Origin: Cymbidium sinense
Lineage: Eukaryota; Streptophyta; Magnoliopsida; Asparagales; Orchidaceae
Length of the DNA: 64,000 bases
Assembly: GCA_021442155.1 (NCBI GenBank)
Contig: CM038215.1
Span: 277,748,413-277,812,412 of the forward strand
Reading direction: 5' to 3'
The stretch's first letter is position 1. Each line of letters starts with the position of its first letter. Below are positions 37,931 to 49,900 of this stretch, piece by piece. The notes under the pieces are model-generated. The model ran no database searches and had not been told where the DNA came from. It saw only the letters and a program-made list of their open reading frames with translations. The translations under genes and the position numbers were made by a program.

Positions 37931-40900
37931 ATGCATTAAAAGACAACTCTTTTTTGAATTAGCTTCATTATTGGATAAAACAACAACATACAAATCTTTC
38001 TATTACAACTTTTCCTGGACCTTTCATTGAAAGATTTTGGAAATGAAAGTGAATGCACCCAACAATTCATTAGCATAAAAAAACTTGTTCAATGAATATA
38101 AAAAAAATCCTACATTTATGTAGTAATTATTAGTTATTTGGACATAAGAATTTCATGTGTATGTTTTAAAATCCTATTTCTAACAATTTTCTTGACTTAG
38201 AAATCTAAAATTGGCAATTAAACCTTAGATTTTAAGTGGTTCTACAAATATGGCTACTTCATTATCTTCATCGATATTTTCAACCCTACCCAACTTTCAA
38301 ATCAATATAATAAGTTACCTAGTCCTCTTAACTAAATGATCCTTATATTTATAAGGGTGATTTCTTTATAGAGGTTGTTCCACATTCTACTTCTTCTCTA
38401 AACAAATAAAATTCAACAAAATCCGCTTACTTATGAATAATCATTGCCACAAAAAAAAAATCCTCTTACAAATTAAATCACAAGTGGTCAAATTGTTCAA
38501 AATTTCTTCACAAGTGCTTAAATTGATCAAAATTTTATCACTAAAAAGTTCATATAAAGGATGATCTCTCCATTAGTTTTCTATTTCCTTAAGGATAATA
38601 AAAGATACCATGCCTGAAGAAACCATGCATGAAGGAGTCTTATCTAGTGTTCCTTTCCAAGGGTTGTAAAATATGAATACTTTGTCACTACTTTTTTTTC
38701 TAGAGCTAATTATGTGTCACTTTTGATATATTTAACTTTTATTACTTTTGTTTCTTTTAGTTGGGGAAATTTTCCATTTTCTATATTTTTCATTCTAAAA
38801 TTAAAATTATTTTCTTTCACCTTAAGAAAACTATTCCTAATTTATATTATTAAGCACCATTAATATATAAATAATAAACTTCTGTAATTGGTGCCATTCC
38901 TTCTAGTTTATTAGAAGAACTTGCTAGCTAAACCTTTCAAATTAAGAGATCATTAACTTCATAGCAATAGCTCAATAGTAACACTAAGGTTCAATTACTC
39001 CCACCTTTAGTTTTGATCATATAAGAATATGTTAACTCTATAGATTTGATGGTGAAAAATGTGATTACTAGATCTAATGACTTTAAGTGATTTATGGCAT
39101 TGCTCCCAAGGTTTGAAACATGGTTGACTTAATCGATCAATGAATTCAAGAATTGATTGAAAGCTTCTGAATGTTTAAAGATGATTTCTAACATTTAAGG
39201 AAGGCCAATCCAAGATTTTTGAGTTTTAGAAGGTGTCAAAAGTGTGTAGGTTACTTAGGTGTATTTTTTTTACAATTTTGGTACTCACATGCACTAAAAA
39301 TTATTTTAATTCTCTAAATTTTAAGAATGTTAATTTTAACTTGAAAATAAAACTTGAATTTTGTTGACAAACACTTACAAAATGTCAAAACAAACTTTAT
39401 TTGAATTACTTGCTAATATAAAGTATTTTAATAAGATATTCATTTTAATTGTAATTATTTTCATAATAAAAATTTTGTTTAATTTTATTTCAAATAGATT
39501 TGGAGTGATATTTCAAATCATTTTCATGCTATTGTTCATATAAATCTAATAAATGTATCTTAATTTACATGATATGTTTTAATCTTTAAAATCCTTCATT
39601 AAAACTCATTTTCTTGTGCAATACCTAAGAGGATCAAGTTAGGTCTTTTTAAGAAAAACTAAGAAAACTTCTAACACCTCTTTAATAGCTAATTTTATTT
39701 TCTAAATTATGAATTTTTTTTAATATAGGTTCTAAACTAATTCACATTCTTATATCTCCCAAGCAAAAAAATTCAAATAGAACAGTTCCAATCTTAAACT
39801 ATCCTTTAAAACTTTCTACAACATTTTAAAACTTGAAATAGATCTCACTTTAGTGTGAGATCTCATTTTGCATTGAAGGTTCCTTCCAACTCTCCCTAGT
39901 CATAATAAGAGGAAGCAATAGCATCAACATTTCTTACAAGCCTAAAACATAAGGAGACCATTATTAAGCCTAGCAAAACCAATGTTGATTTTGCCATTGG
40001 AAAAGATGATGTTAAAGTGTGCTTTTCTTTAAGTTTTATTTCCTCTCTTAGTTTATCATGTGGGATATCAGTAATATATTTTCAGGAGAACTTATGATAC
40101 CATCCAGCCATCAACTTTTAGAACTACCTTATGGGTTTCATTTGAAGAATTAAAAAAATTCTCTTTATGGCCTGTTGGCAAGTGGTTATGAGCAAGTTGT
40201 GCTTAAGATTATATCAAAATATTAGGTGCAAGAGGTGGTCACATAATTGAAGAATATACATAAGAGTTAAACATCCATGCATGTTGCTGAATCAAAGAGA
40301 TCCTAACAAATGAATAGGCGAATACATAGGAGATGCTCACTACAGGGAAAAGAAGATTTTACCATTGAATTATCACTATATAAAATTTACTTATTCCTCA
40401 TTCTGATCCTACTTTTCCTTAGCCACTTGGCCCTCTAGTGAAAGGTTTTGTTGTCACCCTTCATCTTTCTAATTTGGTATGTTTTTTTTCTAATATTTCT
40501 TCAAATTATTAAATTTCCTAAAAAAATGCATGTGTCCCTATTAAAATGTTATTTTATAAATCAGATTCTTACTTGAAATGTTTTTTTTTTTTGGTTTGAA
40601 AGAATTTAATAGGACAAAATGTATATGAAAAAGATAAGGTGATTCTTAATTATAAGTTTTATTTGGTTGTTTGAAGGAATTTAAAGAGAGGAAATGTTAA
40701 GGCTACGCTTGGTTTAATTAAATTGTGAGAGATCAAACTAAATGGAAAGAAAAATATTAAGATTAAATTATTTTTACCCACTTGTTTAATTAAAATTAAT
40801 TAAGCAACTTTTTTATTTCATTATAAAATTTTGAAGGTGTATGGCGATACCAATGATCGCAAATAATTTTCCTCACATATTGTATTATTGTACAATATGC

Positions 40901-41752
40901 TAAACTTCATTTCAAAATGATTGGACTCTAATATATAGCTATGAATTATTATTTTAATTAATAGTACTCAACTTAAGAATATTTATAAAGGATTTCTTCT
41001 TATTTTTTTGAAATAAATTAGAGAAGTCTGCATTTTTGATAATGAATATTGTTGCATGGTAGGATATTCATGCTAATAGAAAAAAAATGTTTAACATTTT
41101 AGCTTTGTATGATAAGCCAACTTACACATAAATAAAAGAAGAATTGTAAGCAACACAAGAGTTTTTACATTGAAATAAAGGCCCAAAAAGAAAAAAGCAC
41201 CATATGACTTACCCTAATTAAATTGATTTAACTAGTATATGTCGTTAGTTACTAATGATGCTATTCTTCGTAATTGAGAAAGGTAGATAATGGATTCTAT
41301 GATAGAATTTATGAGAATCTCGAGGAATTATAATTGCCTTCAAAAATCATTTATGATCTGTTTGATTATTCTTTTTTAAGGAGACAGGATGAGAGACAAA
41401 GAAATTCAAGATAAACTTCAATTTTACATCAAGAGTAGTCATTGGTGTTGATGTTGTACATCAATCTTATTCTAGAAGTCATGCATCAATGTTCTTGGTG
41501 TCATCAAGTGGCAAAATAGGACGGTGTTGATGTTGTTTTTCACATCATTCATCAATCTTATATGTGATGAAATATGTCAACGGTGTGCATTTGCTTCATA
41601 GGCCATGGTATTTTTCGATGGTATACATCAATATTCTAAGAAATGGCAAGTAATAAAGCTACCAGGCATCAATAGATAGTTGTTAAGAGTCCATAGTTGG
41701 TGCTACAAGAATATTATAATTGGATAATATTGATTAAAAGACCATAGTCCAG
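37931..41752. repeat. Non-coding spacer of duplicated unit, copy B, right half
   Basis: Aligns with 7,521-11,400. The last bases (from about 41,680) are the first units of the second minisatellite, cut at 41,752 by the gypsy element. An ORF at 39,361-39,543 is absent from copy A and shortened in copy C, so I do not call it. Confidence 0.7.
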
Positions 41753-42584
41753 TGAGGGAAGAGGAAGAGCGGCTGGGATCGGAGGAGAAACATTAGTTCT
41801 CTGATGAAGAACGGCGGTTCTCGGTGAGGAAAATCAGGAGGAAAGATGCGCAGGAGAAGGAGAAGAAGAGGAAGACTGAAGAAGATAAGTTATTTCTTAA
41901 AAGATTGATTACCTTATGTTTTTCTTTTATCCCCTATTTATACTATTTTCTACCCCCTATCTAAGCTTTCTTTATAAGAGTAACTACTTTCAGTTACAAT
42001 GGATCGTTTATTCCTGCTGCTTACTTCTATCTCTCTGGAATATTAGTTGGTTTAGTCATCGAGCTTCTTGATTTCCTGATAGCTTCTGTTATTTTATCCA
42101 TTCTGTTACAAAATAATAGAAAACTGTTAATTTGTTATTTGGTTTCTTGATTCTGGAGTTTTGATCTACTTTCTTTTATTGACAACTACTGGATCTTCTT
42201 GATTTTTGATCTCAATTCTATTATCGATAACTGGTGCAGGTTTTATTTCTGGAATTATCTATATTCAGTTTGTGCTGTCCTTCTGTGGTGATACTTTGGG
42301 GATTTTAATGTCGACTTGTTGTCATTCTAGCTGATCTTTGGTTCTAGTGCTATTCTGGACATGTTGTATTTGTAGTCTGTAATATTTGTCTTTATTTTAT
42401 GTTCTGAATTAGTCTACTTGTAATCTTTTCTTCTCTTTTATTATCCTATCTTGTCTCTGTCTATTTAGTCTCTGGAAGGTATGGCTGTATTTGGTCTTTC
42501 TTCCTTCGTACTGAGTCTGTTAACCTTGTGATTCTTATTATTGTATGTTATAATTTGGCAATTAGAGGATTTGGGATCATATCA
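41753..42584 (-). repeat. 3' LTR of the gypsy element
   Basis: Direct repeat of 44,792-45,629; both contain 'GAAGATGCGCAGGAGAAGGA' and end 'GGGATCATATCA' on the plus strand. Confidence 0.9.
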
Positions 42585-43260
42585 TTACTTCCCTCCCTGC
42601 ACTGACCTTGTCCTCAAGGTCAAATTCTGGAGATGCTTTCTGTATTTCTTTACTTGACACCCAAGAAGCATCTGTGGCTAGAAGTCCTTCCCATTGCCTT
42701 AATATTTCCTTAATTTGTGGATCTCCCTGTGGTATTGTTTTGTGATCTAAAACTTTTAACAGGCTTGATTAATATCTTCCCATCTCTGAACTGAGTTGGT
42801 AATTCCACTGGGTGTAGTGTAGAATCCTATATGCATTGTCTAAGTCTTTGACTTGAAGCTCTCTTCTATATTTATCGGCCATTTGTTCCCAATGATATTT
42901 GTTTTTGAGCTTCCTGTAAATGGTATGGGTCTCTGGCCAACCTATCTGAACATGATTCCTCCTTCGTATGTGGCTGTATTATATGATGCTTCTCTGTTTG
43001 ACAATCTATTTGAAGCTGGAAATTACTGTTGTGCCAACTGACTTATTACTATGAAAAATCTTATTTGCAGCTATGCTCTAAGATATTCTATGTAGTTTTT
43101 ATATAAAAGATAAACATTATGTCTAGGTAGGTGGTTGTAGTGCTGGCTGTATTCTATATAGTTGGGCTATAGCTGAAATAAAATATAAGCTATTTGGGTG
43201 GTTATAACTATTTGGAAGGTTGATAATTATGCCTACTTTATATAATCTTTCTTAGCCTGG
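42585..43260 (-). pseudogene. Remnant of gypsy pol: integrase scraps and C-terminus
   Basis: On the minus strand, a KLKNKYHWEQMADKYRRE stretch (about 42,880-42,930) resembles the integrase zinc-binding region. Downstream, ILRQWEGLLATDASWVSSK and FDLEDKVSAG, ending near 42,590, match the chromodomain-like tail of Ty3/gypsy polyproteins. The catalytic core is gone. The plus-strand ORF at 42,853-43,041 is a shadow of this. Confidence 0.7.
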
Positions 43261-43269
43261 ATTGAATGG

Positions 43270-44329
43270 CTGATAATTGAAGCTTATTTCTGATAGTTCT
43301 TCTTGTACCCGCTATTTTTCTGTTTGAGTATCTTGTTGTAGTTGATACTCTTGGTCCTCATTGACCATCATGAAGGAAAACAATTTGGCTTGACATATAT
43401 GTCCTCTGTGATATTTTTCCTCACAATTGAAACACAATCCTTTCTTTCTTCTTTCTTCCATTTGTGTATGTGTTAGCCTCTGAATTGCTATTGGCTATTT
43501 ATTTTGATTGCTGTGTTGATTGGTATTTGTGGGAGTAGGTAGTATGGGTTATTGTTGTAATTGAGGTTGTTTTACTGCTGGACATTGGCTGATCTTGTAG
43601 TTTCTGGTCATGTGAATGTCATCAGCTAGCCTATCTTCCATTAGTTTGGCCAATTGAAATGCTTGCTATAAGGAACTGGGCTATAATGCTCTTACTTCTC
43701 TCTTGATATCATGTTTAAGCCCTGATTCAAAACAACTTTGTAAAATTCAGGTGGAATGCCTGAAATTTGATTAGCTAGTTCTTCAAAATCATCAGAAGTT
43801 CGAACTATTGTTGTGTTATTTAGTTAATTCTCCTCTCAAATCTCGTAGATAAAGAGGGACCAAATCTCTGAATAACCTATTCTTTAAATTGTGTCCATGA
43901 ATGCAACTGATTATTTAAGTGCATATATTGATACCAGCTAAGTGTAGGTCCATCCATGTAAACTGAGGCAATTATGAACTTCTGTTCTTCTGATAAATTG
44001 TAATATTGAAAGTACTGGTCTATTTTGAACAGCTAGCCTTTAGGATTGTCTCCATTAAACCTTGGCATATCTACTTTAATAGGTCTAATGTTTTGCCGTG
44101 TTTGTGGTTTTTTTGGAGGATAACATTCTGTATGAGATGATGTACATACCTGGGTTTGGATTTGTTGCTATTCTTGAGAGTTTTTCTCCAATTTTTCTTC
44201 TATAGCAGATAGTCTTCTTGAAACTTCATTTAATATCATAGAAATTGAGGACATTTGCTCCTCTATTTTGTTTAGCCTTGTCACACATTCTTCTAGGGTT
44301 TTTGATGTGTGTCTTGTTCCTTCTACCAT
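43270..44329 (-). pseudogene. Gypsy gag with CCHC zinc knuckle, broken
   Basis: Gag forms the particle that packages the element's RNA. The likely start is a Met at 44,329 (MVEGTRHTSKTLEECVTRL) followed by a heptad-like, coiled-coil-prone stretch. The retrotransposon gag domain follows: IKVDMPRFNGDNPKG, IIASVYMDGPTLSWYQYMH and VIQRFGPSLY, then LAKLMEDRLAD and a CCHC knuckle CFNCEEKYHRGHIC (about 43,398-43,440). The order is normal for plant Ty3/gypsy. Stops interrupt it (for example after NPKG and after SQE). It could be mobilised in trans only if LTRs and packaging signals are intact; the gag itself is dead. Confidence 0.85.
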
Positions 44330-44791
44330 TTTTTGAGTGTTGTAGTCAACAAGAGCACCAATGATATGGTCCTAGTTGTTGGTTTGTTCGGTACAGTGCT
44401 AATTGGGTCTATTTTGGTGGGAATGGGGTTTGGTTGACTCACTTTTGAGTGGAATGAACCTGGCTGAGTTAGCTGATAATTCAGGGAGAATTGCGGGTGC
44501 TTTCTGAACCATTGGATTAGCGCCTTTCTTCCTTAGCCGCAGGATCTAGCACTCGGATTGTGCTTTCTGCTCTTTGAATTGAACTGTTGGATCTAATGCT
44601 TCTTGAGTGTATTCCACACCGCTTCTTGTTGGATCCGGTTGCCTTGACTTCTATATCCAGGGCTAAAATCTTACCGCTGCCGCCGCGCTGCTCGCCTTGA
44701 TCGTCTGATGGTTCTTCTGGGATAAGATCATCTTTAACCTAGTTTTTTCCTTTTGTTCTTTTCAACTGTTCGAGTCGTCGAAGCACTCCAG
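44330..44791 (-). other. Gypsy untranslated leader between 5' LTR and gag
   Basis: Non-coding on the minus strand and moderately GC-rich. The primer-binding site should lie just inside 44,791; the minus strand there reads CTGGAGTGCTTCGACGACTC, which I cannot assign to a tRNA. Confidence 0.5.
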
Positions 44792-45629
44792 AGAGGGAAG
44801 AGGAAGAGCGACTGGGATCGGAGGAGAAACCTTGGTTCTCCGATGAAGAACGGTAGTTCCCAGTGAGGAAAACCAAAAGGGAAGATGCGCAGGAGAAGGA
44901 GAAGAAGAGGAAGACTGAAGAAGATAAGTTCTTTATTAAAAGATTGATTACCTTCTATTTTTCTTTTATCCCCTATTTATACTATTTTTTAACCCCTATC
45001 TAAGCTTTCTTTATAAGAGTAACTACTTTCGCCATTACAATGGATCGTTTATTCTATTCTTGTTGCTTACTTCTGTCTCTCTGGAATATTAGTTGGTTTA
45101 GTCGTCGAGCTTCTTGATTTCCTGATAGCTTCTGTTGTTTTATCCATTCTGTTACAAAATAATAGAAAACTGTTAATTTGTTATTTGGTTTCTTGATTCT
45201 GGAGTTCTGATCTACTTTCTTTTATTGACAACTGCTGGATCTTCTTGATTTCTGATCTCAATTCTATTATTGATAACTGCTGCAGGTTTTATTTCTGGAA
45301 TTATCTATATTCAGTTTGTGCTATCCTTCTATGGTGATACTTTGGGGATTTTAATGCTGTTGCAGCTTGTTGTCATTCTAACTGATCTTTGGTTCTGGTG
45401 CTATTCTGGACATGTTGTATTTGTAGTCTGTAATATTTGTCTTTATTTTATGTTCTGAATTAGTCTACTTGTAATCTTTTCTTCTCTGTTGTTATCCTAT
45501 CTTGTCTCTGTCCGTTTAGTCTCTGGAAGGTAAGGGTCGTATTTGGTCTTTCTTCCATCGAGTCTTAACCTTGTGATTCTTATTGTTGTATGTTATAATT
45601 TGGCAATTAGAGGATTTGGGATCATATCA
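44792..45629 (-). repeat. 5' LTR of the gypsy element
   Basis: Partner of 41,753-42,584. The ORF at 45,270-45,458 is an accident of the LTR and is broken in the other one. Confidence 0.9.
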
Positions 45630-45850
45630 ATTTCACTAACACATATCAACAATTATAATTATTACCTTTTTCATAATTGAGGAAGTTCTTGATATGATTT
45701 AATAGACATAAATTATAATGGATTGATTTATCTCAAAAACTTTGAAGTATTATAATTTCCTTCAAAGAAATCTTTTGTTATCTATTTGAGTATTTTTCAT
45801 TCAAGAGAGAGGATTAGAGAACAAGAAGTCTAATATATATATTTATATGG
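45630..45850. repeat. Fragment matching the pre-satellite spacer at 48,068-48,290
   Basis: Shares 'TCACTAACACATATCA', 'CATAATTGAGGAAGTTCTTG' and 'CAAAGAAATCTTTTGT' with 48,068-48,240. At about 45,850 the sequence switches to the beginning of unit C, so this is a duplication junction. Confidence 0.75.
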
Positions 45851-47084
45851 CTCATGACCCTCATTTAATAAATATTTCTATAAATCATACTTAAAATATA
45901 TTAGAGTTTAATAATTTAAGTATCTAATTATTACAAATATCTAAAAAATTTATCTTATTATCATAAAGCAAGCAATTTCTTATTATTTTATGTTATATTT
46001 TTAATTTATTATCATTTTTTTTTGCATTTTATCATAATAGAATTTTAAATTTTAATTATATCATCTCTTCTACACTAAATGAGCTGACTCAAAATAAAAA
46101 AATAAAGCTGAAGTTCAAACTCCATAAATCAGTCGGTCTGAAGTTCAAGCTAAGGGTGATTTCAGACCAGCTTGACTCATATACATCCCTAGCAGCAGGT
46201 TAAGCACTTTTTGAAATTCTTAGAGGCCATTTGGGATCACTTTTATTTTTTATTTTTTATTTTGTATTTGTGTTTTATTTTGTTTATGTTTTACTTAAAA
46301 ATAACTTATTTGATTCTACTTGTTTTTAAAAATATTCAATTGAGTGTTTTTAAAAACAACACTATCTGTTTTTGAAAACAAAAAATAAAACTACATAAAA
46401 AGCCCTTTAAACAAACATTTTTTAAAACAACATAAAAATAAAAACAAAAATTAGAAAACAAAATTGATCCCAAGCAATTCCTTAGTTTATACCCCCACTA
46501 TTAAACTTTCCTAGCTCAGCTCCAATGTGTGTGAACACTTTGGCATTCTTCTCTATGTTGAAAAGAATTAAACTATAAAAAGAGTTTTTTTATTTAATTT
46601 TACTTTCAGAGAAAATGAAATATTTTTAATTTTTTTCATAATCATGTCCTTGAATGATGCTCTTCGTAGTCCATGTCAAATAATATATTGTCTACTTCAT
46701 TTGTTCATTTGAAATAGTTATAATCATGCTCAAATTGATTTTTGGGACATCTATAAAATTTTTCTTCAACCATTATCATCTCTATGACAAGTATACACTG
46801 TACACTCTAAATTACACTTATAGTAAAATTTACAAAGTCGAGCGCCCTTCGAAATTGAGGACTAACTTGAAATCATCTTCAATAATGTGATTTTGTTGAA
46901 TAGTAATTATGTTGAGCATGAGCCTAAGCAAAAAATTTCAAATTATAATGACAACAAAAGAGTATTTGTGGGCTCATGAGCTCTTACGACATACGATTTT
47001 CACATCTTAACACATGTTTGCAATTCAGGAGGACTACATATTTGGTCGTTCGACATGTTGATTCAAACTTTATTAGAAACTTTA
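45850..47084. repeat. AT-rich proximal flank of duplicated unit, copy C
   Basis: Aligns with 2,950-3,600 and 32,820-33,790, including the ~0.5-kb part that copy A lost. Non-coding. Confidence 0.7.
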
Positions 47085-47535
47085 GTAAGGGGAGATATCT
47101 TACATGATTTGTGTTTATTATTGATAGCTATACTATTAGTTGGAAGGATACCTTGTAAATTATAGTGGCATTATTTACAACTAAAGCTGAGTACATGACA
47201 ATTACTGAAGCTTATAAAGAAGCTATTTATTTGAAAGGTTTCTTTGGAGAGCTCAATGAATATTTAACAATCACTTCGATGATGTGTGATAGTCCAAGTG
47301 CTATTTTTCTCTCTAAAAATCACATGTTTCATGAGAGAACTAAAAATTGATGTTCATTATCACCTTTTATGAAATTATTGCTTGCGGTGATATTATTGTG
47401 AGCAAGGAAAGCACTCATGATAATTATGCTGATATGATGATTAAGGCACTCCCAATTTCCAAGTGTAAGTATTTCTTAGAGAGTTAGTATTCATTGTTGA
47501 ATTTTGGAGTTCTGTGGAAGAGATGATAATGTTTT
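47085..47535 (+). pseudogene. Copia (Tnt1-like) RNase H fragment
   Basis: RNase H degrades the RNA template during reverse transcription. The fragment reads IDSYTISWKDTL, then from 47,165 ALFTTKAEYMTITEAYKEAI, with GFFGELNEYLTI, SPSAIFLSKNHMFHERTKN and, after a shift, DNYADMM-KALP-like residues. This is the C-terminus of Tnt1-type Copia polyproteins; the usual ST(T/S)EAEY appears as TTKAEY, so a catalytic acid is altered. No other part of that element is present. It is a different Copia lineage from the element at 57,591, and it is present only in copy C. Confidence 0.85.
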
Positions 47536-48500
47536 ATCAAAGATAAAATTTTAATCTACAATTATATATATCGGCCTGCTTCTCTAGCGAAAGGCTTTTA
47601 TTGATGCATTTGTTCTTGTTAATTTGAATTGAAGTTGAGCTATTGATGCATCTCTTCGTAGACTAAAACTCCAAGTTAGCATACTATCCATTGGCAAAGA
47701 CCATCTATTAATTTTACATGATTATAAGCTTCACCACTTTTTCTCCTTTTTATTGGTTTTTTTTTTGTCTAATATTTGGTGTAAATTATTAAATTTCAAA
47801 GAAAACATGCATGTTAGGATATTTAAATTGGATTTTTTTTCTTTTTTTCTTTTTAATTTTTTGAGATAAGTGTGTATGTTTTTGAGGTGCATATTGTTAC
47901 ATTTTAGGATATTCACATCAAAAGAAAGAAAATATTTAAAGTTTTAGCTTTATATGAAAATTCAGCTCAGACACAAATCCTTGAAAAGTTGTAAGAGATA
48001 TCCGAGTTTTTACATAAAAAATAAAATCCTAAATAAAAATACCAGGGGACTTAGCTTAGTTAAAATGAATTCACTAACACATATCAGCAATTATAATTAT
48101 TACCCTTTTTCATAATTGAGGAAGTTCTTGATATGATTTAATAGACATAAATTATAATGGATTGATTTTATCTGAAAACTTTCAAGTATTATAATTGCCT
48201 TCAAAGAAATCTTTTGTGATCTATTTGTGTTTTTTTTTGAGGAGAGAGGATTAGAGAACAAGAAGCCTAATATAAACATTAGTTTAGAAAATCAAAGTTG
48301 GTGTTGATGACGTACATCGACTGTACTAGTGAATGCATACATTATTGTTGGTGATGCCATGCAATGAAGTCCGTAAGTGTTGATATTGATTTTGATAATA
48401 TTCATGAACTATATAAGTGATGGTGTACATCAATGTTTTGCTTTAGCTACATAGAAAATGGTGTGTGTTGATGATATTCATCAATCTTATGTGCTATTGT
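47536..48500. repeat. Diverged copy of the pre-satellite spacer
   Basis: Non-coding. It resembles 9,900-11,330 at noticeable divergence (for example 'GCATGTTAGGATATT' and 'TAGCTTTATATGA' parts, and 'TTGCCTTCAAAGAAATC'), and its right end also matches 45,630-45,850. It is absent between the flank and first satellite in copies A and B. Confidence 0.55.
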
Positions 48501-49900
48501 GGGCAAAGAAGTTAGCGACCATCGGACAATAATTTTTAAGATACCTTAGTCAAAAGATATCAGCGGATCATAATTAGGTGGTGGAGAATAAGAGATCATA
48601 GTTAAGTAATTGTAGTTCAGGAACCATAGTCAAGCAATAATAGTTGAAGAAAGATAGTTATGAGATCATACTGAAGTGATGGTGGTAAGGATATCATAAA
48701 TGGGAGATGTTGGCCAAGATACCTTGTATAGGAGATGGTGGTAGAGTGAGCAAAATTGGGTGACCCTGGTTAGATAACCATAACTAAGTGATGGTCCCAC
48801 CTCTGATGGTGGTTGAACGATCATACCCAAGCAATAGTGGTCGAGAGACTATAATTAAGTGATAGTAATCACGAGATCATAGATGGATGATAGTGGTAGA
48901 AAAACTATAGGTGAGCAATGGTAGTCGAATGACTATAAATGAGTGATAATGTTTAGAGTTTATAATTGAGAAATATTAGTATAAATACCATAGAAAGATG
49001 GAATTAATCGAGTGACCATAGTAAGACTATGGTGGTCTTCTGATCATAATCAAGCAATGATAATTGGTGATGATGGTCAAGTGATCATAGTTAAGCAACA
49101 TTGGTCGACAAACTATACCGCTACAATGATGGTCAAGTATCATAAACATGTGATGTTGGATTGAAGATCATTAGTAGGTGAAGGTAATTAGGAGATCATA
49201 GATGGGTGATAGTAGCCAAGAGACCTTAGCCTAATGAAAATGGCCACTATAGTCAAACAATGATAGCTCCAAGACTACAAGCAAGTGATAGTGGTAGGGC
49301 AACTATAGTCTGACAATAGTAGTTCGAGATATTATTTTTGTGATAGCAATCAGGAGCTCATAGTCGGGAAATAGTAGCCAAGCAAATATAATCAGAGATA
49401 GTGGTTGAAAAACCATTGATGCATAATTATAATCATGAGATCATTGATAAATGATGATGGTTGTGAGATTATAGATAGTCAGGCTATGGTTTGAAGGAAA
49501 TGATCAGGTGGTCAAAATTTTTTGATAGTGGCCAAATAGCCACAATCATTAATGATAGTCTGATGACTGGAAGGTCAGGCAGTGGTGTGATGGTGATAGT
49601 CAGGCAATGATTTGATTTGATGGTCATGTATAGGCAATCCAGTAATGACAATCGAACCACAATTGTCTAATAAAGGAGGTTAGGCAATAGTGGCCAAACA
49701 GTAGATATCACAACGATGAGGTTAACAGAGTGATTTGATGGTAGTGCGAGACATAGGTCAAGTGATAGCAATTTGATGATAGTAATAGTCCAACGATAGA
49801 AATTTGATTACGAATATCAAGCATCAATCATCTAATGATTGTGGTCAGGTGGTGAAGGCGGTGTAATGGCAATTCAATAGTGACAATTGTTTGGCGGACA
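48500..49900. repeat. 28-bp minisatellite, block C1 (clearest array)
   Basis: Tandem units of 28-29 bases, best seen at 48,580-48,960. Consensus by eye: RATCATAGTTAAGYGATGGT followed by GGTYGAGR. From about 49,430 it becomes the counterpart of blocks A1 and B1. No spacers, no conserved frame. Confidence 0.85.

Larger units (their letters stand above)
41753..45629 (-). mobile_element. Ty3/gypsy LTR retrotransposon, internally deleted
   Basis: Two direct LTRs (41,753-42,584 and 44,792-45,629, each about 835 bases) enclose a 2.2-kb interior whose coding is on the minus strand. Read on that strand the LTR starts TGATATGATCCC and ends CCTCA (CCTCT at the other end). The interior holds gag and the last part of pol only; protease, RT and RNase H are missing and integrase is reduced to scraps. 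The LTRs look very similar by eye, so the insertion is younger than the Copia copies. No target-site duplication is present (TCCAG on the left, ATTTC on the right), and the two flanks are not contiguous parts of the duplicated unit. Confidence 0.9.

Noticed and set aside
39361..39543. 60-residue hydrophobic ORF (possible membrane peptide)
   Set aside because: It depends on a stretch deleted or altered in the matching places of copies A (about 8,900) and C (about 51,370).
42853..43041. 62-residue plus-strand ORF
   Set aside because: Shadow of the gypsy pol remnant, which reads on the minus strand.
48500..49900. Regular 28-base repeats that might suggest a CRISPR array
   Set aside because: Units are head-to-tail without unique spacers, and the setting is plant nuclear DNA; this is a minisatellite.
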